DNA of 64,000 bases from Arsenophonus apicola (GTDB lineage: Bacteria > Pseudomonadota > Gammaproteobacteria > Enterobacterales > Enterobacteriaceae). The translations under genes were made by a program, and so were the position numbers. Positions 53,334-62,259 of this stretch are shown piece by piece; the stretch's first letter is position 1; each line of letters starts with the position of its first letter. The notes beneath the pieces were generated by a model. The model was not told where the DNA came from. It saw only the letters and a list, made by a program, of their open reading frames with translations, and searched no databases. The stretch spans positions 2,604,001 to 2,668,000 of the forward strand of contig NZ_CP084222.1 in the NCBI RefSeq assembly GCF_020268605.1, in the 5' to 3' direction.

Positions 53334-54035
53334 ATGACGAAACGAGCAGTTATTGTATTTAGTGGCGGACAAGATTCCACCACTTGTCTTATACAAGCAA
53401 TAAAACAATATAACGAAGTTCATTGTATCACTTTCAATTACGCTCAACGTCATAGTGCTGAAATTGTTGCTGCTCAAAAGATATGCCAGCATTTTAATAT
53501 CACAGCACATAAAATACTGGATGTCGGATCATTAAATGAACTTGCCATTAGTAGTCTAACTCGCGACAACATTCCAATACCTTCCTATGAAAAAAGTATT
53601 GAAAGTGAATTACCCAACACTTTCGTTCCAGGACGTAATATTCTATTTCTCACGCTTGCTGCTATTTATGCTTACCAAGTTCAAGCTGAGGTGGTTATAA
53701 CCGGTGTTTGTGAAACAGACTTTTCTGGTTATCCTGATTGTAGGGATGAATTTGTTAAAGCGCTCAATCAAGCTATTTGCCTAGGGATAGCTAAAGCAAT
53801 TCGCTTTGAAACCCCACTTATGTGGCTAAATAAAGCCGAAACTTGGGCACTAGCCGATTATTACCACGCATTAGAATTTATACAAAATAAAACCCTTACT
53901 TGTTACAATGGTATTATAGGTGATGGCTGCCAACAATGTGCTGCCTGCCATCTGCGTGCTGAAGGATTAAAATATTACCTTAATCATCGACAAGCAATTA
54001 TGTCTTCATTAAAACAAAAAATACGCCTTAAGTAA
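53334..54035 (+). CDS. queC: 7-cyano-7-deazaguanine synthase
   Basis: This 233-residue enzyme (E. coli 231) converts carboxy-deazaguanine to preQ0 with ATP and ammonia in queuosine synthesis. The PP-loop S-G-G-Q-D-S-T-T is near residue 10. N-T-F-V-P-G-R-N-I-L-F-L is near 100, G-V-C-E-T-D-F-S-G-Y-P-D-C-R near 135, and the zinc cysteines lie in L-T-C-Y-N ... G-C-Q-Q-C-A-A-C. The start at 53334 gives the family N-terminus (M-T-K-R-A-V-I-V-F-S-G-G); an ATG 15 bases earlier is also in frame and the ribosome sites of both are weak. Confidence 0.95.
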   Translation: MTKRAVIVFSGGQDSTTCLIQAIKQYNEVHCITFNYAQRHSAEIVAAQKICQHFNITAHKILDVGSLNELAISSLTRDNIPIPSYEKSIESELPNTFVPGRNILFLTLAAIYAYQVQAEVVITGVCETDFSGYPDCRDEFVKALNQAICLGIAKAIRFETPLMWLNKAETWALADYYHALEFIQNKTLTCYNGIIGDGCQQCAACHLRAEGLKYYLNHRQAIMSSLKQKIRLK

Positions 54036-54192
54036 TTTCAAACCGACACTATTTAACGATATTTAAACAATCAGCCAATTTAACTTACAATAAATACCAC
54101 TATAATAATCAATACAAGATATAATAAATTGTATTTAGTATTTTTAGCTTAACTGTATTTTATAGCTATAGCTTATTCTGGTGTAAGCAATA

Positions 54193-54225
54193 AGGAACTG
54201 AGACTAATACTCCCTCTCAGTTCCT
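54193..54225. terminator. Hairpin between convergent queC and ybaV
   Basis: Eleven-pair stem AGGAACTGAGA/TCTCAGTTCCT with an 11-base loop, nine bases beyond the ybaV stop. T-rich sequence (TTATTG on the minus strand) follows. Probably terminates ybaV and may serve queC. Confidence 0.7.
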
Positions 54226-54233
54226 ATTACGTT

Positions 54234-54602
54234 TTAATAGGTTAATTTCTCACGATTCTTTTCAATAAAACCCAAACCAATACCTGGCACATCCTGAAGA
54301 TGTTCAATTGACTTAAAGCCGCCAAATTTCTTGCGATGCAGCACAATTAACTGCGCTTTTTTCAATCCGACTCCATTTAATTTCTCTGCCAGCTCCTCCT
54401 CAGATGCAGTATTAATATTGACTTTCTCATCTATCAACTGTCGCTTGTCTATTTTATTTATAACTAATTTCGTTGCATTTTGCGGTTGAGCATTAGCGAC
54501 TTTTAGCTGATCTGATTGAGCAAATGCGGTATGAGTAAATCCTATCGCAAAAATCAAGATCCTAGTTGTATACTTTAGTTTATTTTTTATCATTAGCAGC
54601 AT
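54234..54602 (-). CDS. ybaV: Periplasmic ComEA-like helix-hairpin-helix protein YbaV
   Basis: This 122-residue protein has a signal peptide (about 1-28, cut after A-F-A) and a C-terminal ComEA-type helix-hairpin-helix domain: V-N-I-N-T-A-S-E-E-E-L-A-E-K-L-N-G-V-G, then F-G-G-F-K-S-I-E-H-L and V-P-G-I-G. Such domains bind double-stranded DNA; ComEA pulls DNA in during transformation, but YbaV has no proven role. The start at 54602 follows AGGAGG with six bases between. A middle linker of about 35 residues is lineage-specific. It lies downstream of ppiD as in E. coli. Confidence 0.92.
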   Translation of the reverse strand: MLLMIKNKLKYTTRILIFAIGFTHTAFAQSDQLKVANAQPQNATKLVINKIDKRQLIDEKVNINTASEEELAEKLNGVGLKKAQLIVLHRKKFGGFKSIEHLQDVPGIGLGFIEKNREKLTY

Positions 54603-54800
54603 CTTTAACCTCCTTGCTAATTAGTAAAAATTAATATTTATTTACCAAAATAGGCATTATATTTCCCTGATGTAGACGCTTTATAGCCGTTTGCTAAGCA
54701 ATCCTGCGATAATTCCTCTATCAAAAAACAGACTTTCTAAGCAATGGATAAGATACAAGAATAAAAAAACATTACGACCCCAGAATGATAAAATAGTAAA

Positions 54801-54820
54801 AGGCTGCGTAAACGCAGCCT
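54801..54820 (-). terminator. Terminator of ppiD
   Basis: Nine-pair stem AGGCTGCGT/ACGCAGCCT with a 2-base loop, followed on the minus strand by TTTTACTATTTT, 45 bases after the ppiD stop. Confidence 0.88.
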
Positions 54821-54865
54821 CTAATTTATGTAACCGTATTCAATTATGTGAAAGCCGATCGCAAA

Positions 54866-56737
54866 TTACTCGATCCGTCCTAAATCGACTTTAGCCCTAT
54901 CACGTAAATTCAGCATCAGTGATTCCATCATCACATTGCCAAGTATCATTTTATAACGTTGCGAAAAAACTTTTAATTCTTCTTCCGTCGGTTGACCCTG
55001 AGTAACTTTGAGCAATTGGATAATAACTAAATTATCTTTAGCATCTTTGGTACTGAGATAAGTTGGTGTATTTTCTTTAGGAATTGGCATTTGAAAAATT
55101 GGTTCAGCCAATGCGTCATTTTGCCCAAAACGCTCAATAATCTTAGTATCACCAAAGTTAATACCTAGTTTCGCTAAAGCCGCTTCACCTGCCCCTTGTT
55201 TTAATGCAGTAAGCAATTTATTGCCCTCTGCTTCCATCTCTTTTGTGGCCTTATTATGCTTAAGTAATTCAGCTACGTTATTTTTCACTTCATCAAATGG
55301 CTGTGTTACCTGGGGTTTATATTTTTCAACTCGAATAACAAACGCACGATCACCATCGACATTAATAACATCTGAGTTAATACCTGTTGGCCCATTTTTA
55401 TCTACTAAGTTACCGTTAAAAATAGTATCAGCTACCTTATCAAATCTTATTTCCTCAGGAAGATTATTACGACTAAACCAACCTGTTGTTACCGCTTTAA
55501 TACCAGTAGCCTTTTCAGCGGCAGTTAAAGATTCGTTATCATCCATTGCCGCACGGCTTACAGTTTGTTGTAGTGAATAAAATGCATTAATCGCTTTTTC
55601 ATTTTTTAGTGTATTGGCAATCTCCGTTTTCACGACCTGAAAAGGTTTTACTACTTCAGGTTTAATATCATCAAGGCGAAATATAATGTAATTGGTAGCC
55701 GATTTTATTACCCCAGAAACCTGCCCTTTCTTAGTTAGATTAGCAGCAATAATTTCACTTGGCGTTGAAGTCGCCTCCATCCAACCAAGGGCGCCATGAT
55801 TTGCTGCACTAAATTTATCTGTCGATTTTTCAGCAACCAATTGCTTAAAATCAGCACCCGCAGCTAAGGCTTTAACAACGGAATCCGCTTCTTTTTCTGT
55901 TGCCAATTGGATCATGCTGTAATGTTTTTGCGCTGGCTGAGTAAAATTAGCTATATTTTGCTCATAATAGTTTTTCAGCTCTTCATCTTTGACCGCCACA
56001 TTTTCACGCTGAGAAGCTGCATCTAACTTAATATAACTAACCTGTACCTGTTCGGGTGAAATAAAACTGTTCTGATGCGCATTATAGTAATCTTGTAACT
56101 CTTTATCTGTAACCGTTTGTTTAGATTGATAGTTAGCAAGCGATAAAGTTGCTGTTTTTACTTCACGTTGCTGTAAAAGTAACTGAGCATAGGACTTAAC
56201 TTCTTCAGGCAAGACAAATTCATCCGTTATGTACATTTTACTAAGTTGACGGTTAATCAGGTTTTGCCGTATTTCCTGGGCAAGATCATCGGCATTAACA
56301 TTATGTTGGGATAGAATAGCCCGATATTTTTCACTATCAAAATGCCCGTCGGTCTGAAATATCGGCATATTGTAGATATCCTGCTTAATTTGATTATCAC
56401 TTGCCGTTAAACCCAATTGGTTTGAATATTGATTAAGCAATGTCACGCTAATTAAACGTTCCAAAGCTTGACGACGCAACATCTGGATCCCTTGTTCACT
56501 ACTAGCAATTTCAGCAAATTGATCACCCAGTCGTTCTTGTAATGCTTGCTTTTCTTGCTGAAAAGCTTGCTGTAGTTGAACTTGACTAATTGTTGTACCA
56601 TTCACTTTCGCCGCGTGATTACTTGAACCGCCAATCAGGTAACTACCAACGCCAGTAAGCACAAAGGATAAGATAATAATCACAAATACTATTTTTAGCA
56701 CAAGACTATTCGCCGCCGTGCGTAGGTTGTCCATCAT
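54866..56737 (-). CDS. ppiD: Periplasmic chaperone/foldase PpiD
   Basis: This 623-residue inner-membrane protein, exactly the E. coli length, is anchored by one helix (about 15-36) with the bulk in the periplasm near the SecYEG exit. It starts M-M-D-N-L-R-T-A-A-N-S-L-V-L-K-I. SurA-like chaperone helices (40-220) flank a parvulin domain (about 265-355, with H-G-A-L-G-W). PpiD helps newly exported proteins fold. It follows hupB on the same strand and has its own terminator. Confidence 0.96.
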   Translation of the reverse strand: MMDNLRTAANSLVLKIVFVIIILSFVLTGVGSYLIGGSSNHAAKVNGTTISQVQLQQAFQQEKQALQERLGDQFAEIASSEQGIQMLRRQALERLISVTLLNQYSNQLGLTASDNQIKQDIYNMPIFQTDGHFDSEKYRAILSQHNVNADDLAQEIRQNLINRQLSKMYITDEFVLPEEVKSYAQLLLQQREVKTATLSLANYQSKQTVTDKELQDYYNAHQNSFISPEQVQVSYIKLDAASQRENVAVKDEELKNYYEQNIANFTQPAQKHYSMIQLATEKEADSVVKALAAGADFKQLVAEKSTDKFSAANHGALGWMEATSTPSEIIAANLTKKGQVSGVIKSATNYIIFRLDDIKPEVVKPFQVVKTEIANTLKNEKAINAFYSLQQTVSRAAMDDNESLTAAEKATGIKAVTTGWFSRNNLPEEIRFDKVADTIFNGNLVDKNGPTGINSDVINVDGDRAFVIRVEKYKPQVTQPFDEVKNNVAELLKHNKATKEMEAEGNKLLTALKQGAGEAALAKLGINFGDTKIIERFGQNDALAEPIFQMPIPKENTPTYLSTKDAKDNLVIIQLLKVTQGQPTEEELKVFSQRYKMILGNVMMESLMLNLRDRAKVDLGRIE

Positions 56738-56897
56738 AAAGAGGCTACTCTCCGTTTTTAATCAAAGTAAATAGACGCATAATACGCTATTTTAGTATAA
56801 AAGAAAAAAGCGCATCATAAATATGATGCGCCCGATTCTAACTTACTAAAACAATTGACTCTGTTTTAGTTTATCCGTTAACAGTATGCCGCAATCC

Positions 56898-57185
56898 TTA
56901 TTTTTTCTTGTGGCCGTTAACAGTATCTTTTAATCCTTGGCCGGCTTTAAATGACGGAACCTTAGAAGCAGCTATCTTAATTGCCTTACCTGTACTAGGA
57001 TTACGGCCATTACGTGCTGCACGTTGTTTTACTTCAAAAGTGCCAAAACCTATTAACTGAACTTTATCTCCTTTCTTAAGAGCATGAGATACAGTTTTCA
57101 GAAATGTATTCAACACGGTCTCCGTGTCTTTTCTAGTAACCTTTGACTCTTTTGCAACTTTATCTACTAGTTCTTTCTTTTTCAC
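56898..57185 (-). CDS. hupB: HU-family DNA-binding protein at the hupB locus, divergent
   Basis: This protein of about 95 residues has the HU fold and core motif G-F-G-T-F-E-V-K-Q-R-A-A-R-N-G-R-N-P-S-T-G. It sits between lon and ppiD, the hupB position. Sequence outside the core departs from enterobacterial HU-beta: K-K-E-L-V-D-K-V-A-K-E-S near the start, A-L-K-K-G-D-K-V-Q-L-I, A-S-K-V-P-S-F-K-A-G, and an extra tail G-H-K-K-K. These recall Firmicutes HU more than N-K-S-Q-L-I-D-K-I-A of E. coli. HU bends and compacts DNA. Start: GTG at 57185, nine bases after GGGG; an ATG at 57200 is also in frame. Either xenologous replacement or rapid symbiont evolution could explain it. Confidence 0.88.
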   Translation of the reverse strand: MKKKELVDKVAKESKVTRKDTETVLNTFLKTVSHALKKGDKVQLIGFGTFEVKQRAARNGRNPSTGKAIKIAASKVPSFKAGQGLKDTVNGHKKK

Positions 57186-57416
57186 GCTTATCATCCCCAT
57201 TTTATTAATTATGGATTAAACAAACATATTGCTAACGGTTCACAAAAAGATGACACCGTCGTATCACTACTACAAAAGTATGGCAAGAAAACATATTACA
57301 GCCAAATAATTATAGATTTGTTTACTGAAATTATTTAGTCGATAAAAAAAACTGATAAACCATTTAAGATTTATCAGCTTTAATTTTATATAAAATTTTT
57401 AATTTAAATCAGTGCA

Positions 57417-59777
57417 TTAAGAACATTTTTTGTTCACTATCTCCATCCCAAAAGGGGGATTTTGTAATGCAATAGAAAAAACCTCTTCAATGGTTTTTAC
57501 CGGGTAAATTTTTAAATTTGCGATAACATTTTGAGGTATTTCTTCCAAATCACGACGATTTTCATCGGGAATTAACACAATTTTGATTCCACCACGGTGA
57601 GCCGCTAACAATTTTTCTTTTAAACCACCAATAGGTAACACTAACCCACGTAATGTTATCTCACCTGTCATCGCGACATCTGCTCTTACAGGATTACCGG
57701 TCAAACAAGAAACTAACGCTGTGCACATCGCAATTCCTGCACTGGGGCCATCTTTTGGCGTTGCACCCTCTGGTACATGCACATGAATATCCCGCTTTTC
57801 GTAGAAATCAGCATTAATACCTAACTTTTCGGCTCTCGCTCGCACTGCAGTTAACGCAGTTTGAATCGATTCTTGCATAACCTCACCTAACGAGCCGGTG
57901 TAAGTGAGTTTACCTTTGCCCGGTACACATGCCGTTTCAATAGTTAATAAATCGCCACCAACTTCTGTCCAAGCCAAACCAGTCACTTGACCAATACGAT
58001 TTTCAGTATCTGCACGACCGTAATCCACTTTACGCACACCAAGATAGTCTTTTAGATTATCATCATTAATGACAAGGTGTTTTAATGATTTATCCATCAG
58101 TAGTGCTTTTACGGCTTTACGACATAATTTGGAAATTTCCCGTTCTAAACCACGGACACCAGCCTCGCGGGTATAATAACGAATAATACCAATAATTGCG
58201 CTATCGTCGATCGTAAGCTCACCTTTTTTCAGGGCATTTCGTTGGATTTGTTTTGGCAACAAATGTTTTTTTGCAATATTGAGTTTTTCATCTTCGGTAT
58301 AACCAGAAAGACGAATCACTTCCATCCGGTCTAATAAGGGTGCTGGAATGTTCATTGAGTTTGAAGTTGCAACGAACATAACATCAGAAAGGTCATAATC
58401 CACTTCTAGATAGTGATCATTAAACGCAACATTTTGTTCTGGATCGAGTACTTCAAGTAAAGCTGATGCCGGATCACCACGCATATCCGAGGACATTTTG
58501 TCAATTTCATCTAACAAAAATAAGGGGTTCTTAACACCCACTTTTGCCATCTTTTGAATGAGTTTTCCCGGCATGGAGCCAATATAAGTTCTTCTATGTC
58601 CACGAATTTCGGCCTCATCACGGACACCTCCGAGTGCCATACGAATATATTTACGCCCTGTTGCTTTAGCAATTGATTGACCCAATGATGTCTTACCAAC
58701 ACCAGGCGGCCCCACTAAACATAAAATGGGTCCTTTAATTTTACTCACGCGACTCTGTACAGCTAAATATTCAAGAATACGTTCCTTAACGCGTTCTAAA
58801 CCATAATGATCGCTATCCAATGTCTCCTGAGCTTTCACTAAATCTTTTTTAACTTTACTACGAGCATTCCACGGGACTTGCACCATCCAATCAATATAGC
58901 TCCGTAAAACTGTCGCTTCAGCAGACATCGGTGACATCATTTTCAATTTTTGTAATTCTGCTTCCGCTTTTTGCCGAGCTTCCTTCGGCATTTTGACTTC
59001 TTCAATTTTGCGTTTGAACATTTCATATTCATCAGGCGCATCTTCCATCTCACCTAATTCTTTCTGAATTGCTTTCATCTGCTCATTCAAATAGTATTCG
59101 CGCTGACTTTTCTCCATCTGCTTTTTAACGCGATTACGAATACGTTTTTCAACTTGCAGTAAATCAATTTCAGATTCCATCATTGCCATCAAATATTCAA
59201 GGCGCTCAACCACATCCGCCATTTCTAATACACGCTGTTTATCCGCTAATTTTAACGGCATATGGGAAGCAATTGTATCAGCCAATTTGTCCGATTGTTC
59301 AATAGAATGCAATGATGTTAATACTTCAGGTGGGATCTTTTTATTTAATTTAATATAGCCTTCAAACTGATTAATGGTTGTCCGATTTAGGACTTCTTGC
59401 TCTTTTTCATCAACAGTTGGAGAACTAAAATACTCAGCCTGTGCAATGAAATATTCTCCATTATCTGTTAGCGTTGTGATTTTTGCCCGCCGCAAACCTT
59501 CAACTAATACTTTAACAGTACCATCTGGTAGTTTTAGCATCTGCAAAACAGAAGCAACTGTCCCTACAGAAAAAAGATCATTTACACTTGGCTCGTCAGT
59601 AGACGCTTCTTTTTGAGCCACCAACATGACCTGCTTATTATGATCCATTGCGGCTTCAAGACAGTGAATCGATTTCTCACGGCCAACAAATAATGGGATC
59701 ACCATATGTGGATAAACCACGACATCACGCAGAGGCAGTACGGGAATTTCAATGCGTTCGGAACGCTCAAGATTCAT
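57417..59777 (-). CDS. lon: ATP-dependent protease Lon
   Basis: This 786-residue protein (E. coli 784) degrades misfolded and short-lived regulatory proteins. The N-terminal substrate domain opens M-N-L-E-R-S-E-R-I-E-I-P-V-L-P-L-R. The AAA+ module has Walker A (G-P-P-G-V-G-K-T-S near 356) and L-F-L-L-D-E-I-D-K. The protease domain has the catalytic Ser in K-D-G-P-S-A-G (near 680) and Lys in G-L-K-E-K-L (near 723). A heat-shock promoter precedes it. Order clpP-clpX-lon-hupB as in E. coli. Confidence 0.98.
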   Translation of the reverse strand: MNLERSERIEIPVLPLRDVVVYPHMVIPLFVGREKSIHCLEAAMDHNKQVMLVAQKEASTDEPSVNDLFSVGTVASVLQMLKLPDGTVKVLVEGLRRAKITTLTDNGEYFIAQAEYFSSPTVDEKEQEVLNRTTINQFEGYIKLNKKIPPEVLTSLHSIEQSDKLADTIASHMPLKLADKQRVLEMADVVERLEYLMAMMESEIDLLQVEKRIRNRVKKQMEKSQREYYLNEQMKAIQKELGEMEDAPDEYEMFKRKIEEVKMPKEARQKAEAELQKLKMMSPMSAEATVLRSYIDWMVQVPWNARSKVKKDLVKAQETLDSDHYGLERVKERILEYLAVQSRVSKIKGPILCLVGPPGVGKTSLGQSIAKATGRKYIRMALGGVRDEAEIRGHRRTYIGSMPGKLIQKMAKVGVKNPLFLLDEIDKMSSDMRGDPASALLEVLDPEQNVAFNDHYLEVDYDLSDVMFVATSNSMNIPAPLLDRMEVIRLSGYTEDEKLNIAKKHLLPKQIQRNALKKGELTIDDSAIIGIIRYYTREAGVRGLEREISKLCRKAVKALLMDKSLKHLVINDDNLKDYLGVRKVDYGRADTENRIGQVTGLAWTEVGGDLLTIETACVPGKGKLTYTGSLGEVMQESIQTALTAVRARAEKLGINADFYEKRDIHVHVPEGATPKDGPSAGIAMCTALVSCLTGNPVRADVAMTGEITLRGLVLPIGGLKEKLLAAHRGGIKIVLIPDENRRDLEEIPQNVIANLKIYPVKTIEEVFSIALQNPPFGMEIVNKKCS

Positions 59778-59858
59778 AAGGTTCTCTCTTCGTTTAGCTT
59801 ATGCCAATTTTAGGGTTTCCTTAAAAGTTTTGAGAAACCTCAGTTCAAATATAAAGAT

Positions 59859-59886
59859 ATATGGGGACAAGATTTTGACATTCAAT
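59859..59886 (-). promoter_or_regulatory. Sigma-32 promoter of lon
   Basis: On the minus strand ATTGAAT (59886-59880), a 13-base spacer, then CCCCATAT (59866-59859). It matches the E. coli lon heat-shock promoter (TTGAAT ... CCCCATAT) in both boxes, 82 bases before the lon start. Confidence 0.85.
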
Positions 59887-59908
59887 AGCCTGATTTGCTA
59901 TTAAACAC

Positions 59909-59932
59909 AAAATGAGGGAAATCCCTCATTTT
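59909..59932 (-). terminator. Terminator of clpPX
   Basis: Eleven-pair stem AAAATGAGGGA/TCCCTCATTTT with a 2-base loop, 36 bases after the clpX stop and just before the lon promoter. The tail on the minus strand is GTGTTTAAT, so termination may be partial. Confidence 0.75.
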
Positions 59933-59967
59933 GCATTATACAATTCAATCAAAAAAAGCATTGCGAT

Positions 59968-61254
59968 TTATTTTTCACCGGATGCTTGAATATCAGGCTG
60001 ACTATAAATCACCAAGGGTTCTGATTGACCGGCAACCACCATTTCATCAATCACTACCTTCTCAACATGCTCCATTGACGGCAAATCATACATAGTTTCT
60101 AGTAAAGCGCCTTCCACAATAGAGCGTAAACCACGTGCTCCTGTTTTTCTCGACATGGCTTTTTTTGCAATTGCTTTCAATGCTTCTTCACGAAATTCCA
60201 GATTAACACCTTCAAGTTCAAAAAGGGCTTGATATTGTTTAGTCAACGCATTTTTAGGCTCTTTCAGAATCTGAATTAATGCCTCTTCACTTAATTCACC
60301 TAAAGTAGCTACGACAGGTAAACGACCAATAAACTCAGGAATCAAACCAAACTTAATTAAATCTTCTGGTTCCACTTGAGAAAGCAACTCACCTTCAGTC
60401 GCCCGCTCAGATTCGCTTTTCACCTCAGCGGAGAAACCAATGCCTGAACGTGTATTTAACCGTTGTCCAATCACTTTATCAAGACCTGCAAAAGCTCCAC
60501 CACAAATAAATAAAATTTTAGAAGTATCAACTTGCAAAAATTCTTGTTGTGGATGTTTACGGCCTCCTTGAGGCGGCACCGCAGCAATTGTACCTTCGAT
60601 AAGCTTAAGTAAAGCTTGCTGAACCCCTTCCCCTGAAACATCTCGCGTAATTGACGGATTGTCCGACTTACGAGATATTTTGTCTATTTCGTCAATATAG
60701 ACGATACCACGCTGTGCTTTCTCTACATCATAGTCACATTTTTGTAGAAGTTTCTGAATAATATTTTCAACATCTTCACCAACATAACCCGCTTCCGTTA
60801 ATGTTGTCGCATCAGCCATGGTAAATGGGACATCTAGATAGCGAGCCAAAGTTTCAGCTAATAGCGTTTTACCACTACCTGTCGGCCCAATAAGCAAAAT
60901 ATTACTTTTACCTAGCTCTACCCCTTCACCATTCATTCCTTCGTTAGAAACATTACGTAGGCGTTTATAATGGTTATAAACGGCTACCGCCAATACTTTC
61001 TTAGCATTTTCTTGGCCAATAACATAATCATCCAGATGATGACGAATTTCATGGGGTGTCGGTAATGCGCTGCGCTCGCGATGTGGCGCAATCTCTTTAA
61101 CTTCTTCTCGAATAATATCGTTACAGAGCTCAACACACTCATCACAGATATAAACTGACGGACCAGCAATTAATTTACGAACTTCATGCTGGCTTTTTCC
61201 GCAGAAGGAGCAGTACAGCAACTTTCCTGAACTCTCTTTGCGTTTATCTGTCAT
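59968..61254 (-). CDS. clpX: Unfoldase subunit ClpX
   Basis: This 428-residue AAA+ unfoldase (E. coli 424) feeds proteins to ClpP. It has the N-terminal zinc-binding domain with cysteines 15, 18, 37 and 40, Walker A (G-P-T-G-S-G-K-T) near 120, and G-Y-V-G-E-D-V-E near 155 (pore loop). The I-G-F loop (R-S-G-I-G-F-S-A) near 270 docks on ClpP, and R-K-T-G-A-R-G-L-R is sensor 2. It recognises ssrA-tagged and other substrates. It follows clpP after 112 bases on the same strand. Confidence 0.98.
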   Translation of the reverse strand: MTDKRKESSGKLLYCSFCGKSQHEVRKLIAGPSVYICDECVELCNDIIREEVKEIAPHRERSALPTPHEIRHHLDDYVIGQENAKKVLAVAVYNHYKRLRNVSNEGMNGEGVELGKSNILLIGPTGSGKTLLAETLARYLDVPFTMADATTLTEAGYVGEDVENIIQKLLQKCDYDVEKAQRGIVYIDEIDKISRKSDNPSITRDVSGEGVQQALLKLIEGTIAAVPPQGGRKHPQQEFLQVDTSKILFICGGAFAGLDKVIGQRLNTRSGIGFSAEVKSESERATEGELLSQVEPEDLIKFGLIPEFIGRLPVVATLGELSEEALIQILKEPKNALTKQYQALFELEGVNLEFREEALKAIAKKAMSRKTGARGLRSIVEGALLETMYDLPSMEHVEKVVIDEMVVAGQSEPLVIYSQPDIQASGEK

Positions 61255-61366
61255 TCAGATAACCTCACTTTTTTAACCATTACCCTAATTTTAAAAAGGT
61301 AACAGAAAATTGTTACTAATTAATCATGTATATAACTATATCAGGCATGCCATACATTTATGTAAA

Positions 61367-61990
61367 TTAATTACGATTAGTATAAATTTTATCTACCAAA
61401 CCATAACTAACTGCTTCCTCTGCAGTTAAAAAACGATCCCGTTCGGTATCGTTCTCAACCTCTTTTATTTTTTTACCCGTATGCTTAGCCATTAATTCAT
61501 TCATACGCGATTTAATTTTTAAAATCTCTTTGGCGTGAATTTCGATATCAGACGCTTGTCCTTGAAACCCGCCTAAAGGTTGGTGGATCATGACACGAGA
61601 ATTGGGCAAACAATAACGTTTTCCTTTAGCACCAGCTGTAAGCAGAAAAGCGCCCATTGAACAGGCTTGTCCCATACAAATTGTACTAACGTCAGGTTTA
61701 ATGAATTGCATTGTGTCATAAATTGACATACCTGCTGTGATAACTCCACCCGGTGAATTAATATAAAGATGGATGTCTTTATCCGGGTTTTCAGCTTCTA
61801 AAAACAGCATTTGAGCAACCACTAAATTTGCCATGTGATCTTCAACCTGGCCAGTTAAAAAAATAATTCTTTCTTTAAGTAGGCGCGAATAAATATCATA
61901 AGAACGTTCACCGCGTGAAGTCTGTTCGATTACCATTGGCACCAATGCCATACGCGGCGCAAGTTGATCTTGATTATTATGATATGACAT
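61367..61990 (-). CDS. clpP: ClpP protease subunit
   Basis: This 207-residue serine protease, the E. coli length, forms the two-ring chamber used by ClpX and ClpA. The catalytic triad is visible: Ser in G-Q-A-C-S-M-G-A (near 112), His in M-I-H-Q-P-L-G-G (near 137) and Asp in D-T-E-R-D-R-F (near 186). The residue before the Ser is Cys instead of the common Ala. The ATG at 61990 is chosen because AGGAG lies six bases before it; the ATG six bases earlier overlaps that site. Confidence 0.97.
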   Translation of the reverse strand: MSYHNNQDQLAPRMALVPMVIEQTSRGERSYDIYSRLLKERIIFLTGQVEDHMANLVVAQMLFLEAENPDKDIHLYINSPGGVITAGMSIYDTMQFIKPDVSTICMGQACSMGAFLLTAGAKGKRYCLPNSRVMIHQPLGGFQGQASDIEIHAKEILKIKSRMNELMAKHTGKKIKEVENDTERDRFLTAEEAVSYGLVDKIYTNRN

Positions 61991-62151
61991 TTCCATCTCC
62001 TAATTAAACGCTTTATGGTGCCCAATCTATCTAATTCTACTTGAGATAAATAAGAATGACTATAATTACAAACTTAACCATTATTCACAAAGGGATATTC
62101 TCCCTTATGAAGAAAGTCATACAACAATATAGAAAATTATCTGGGGTTATT

Positions 62152-62179
62152 CTTTTCTTTTTTCAAGAAAAAAGAAAAG
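62152..62179. other. AT-rich perfect hairpin between tig and clpP
   Basis: Twelve-pair stem CTTTTCTTTTTT/AAAAAAGAAAAG with loop CAAG, followed on the plus strand by seven T. On the minus strand, the direction of tig-clpP transcription, it precedes AATAACC with no T-run. It lies between the tig terminator and clpP. Role unclear; it could be a terminator against antisense transcription. Confidence 0.5.
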
Positions 62180-62193
62180 TTTTTTAACGATAA

Positions 62194-62223
62194 AAAACCC
62201 GCAGCATAAAAACTACGGGTTTT
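62194..62223 (-). terminator. Terminator of tig
   Basis: Stem AAAACCCG(C)AG/CT(A)CGGGTTTT with one mismatch and a 10-base loop, followed on the minus strand by TTATCG, 37 bases after the tig stop. Confidence 0.85.
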
Positions 62224-62259
62224 CACAAAACCAGATAATAACGTTTCACTACTCAGAAA

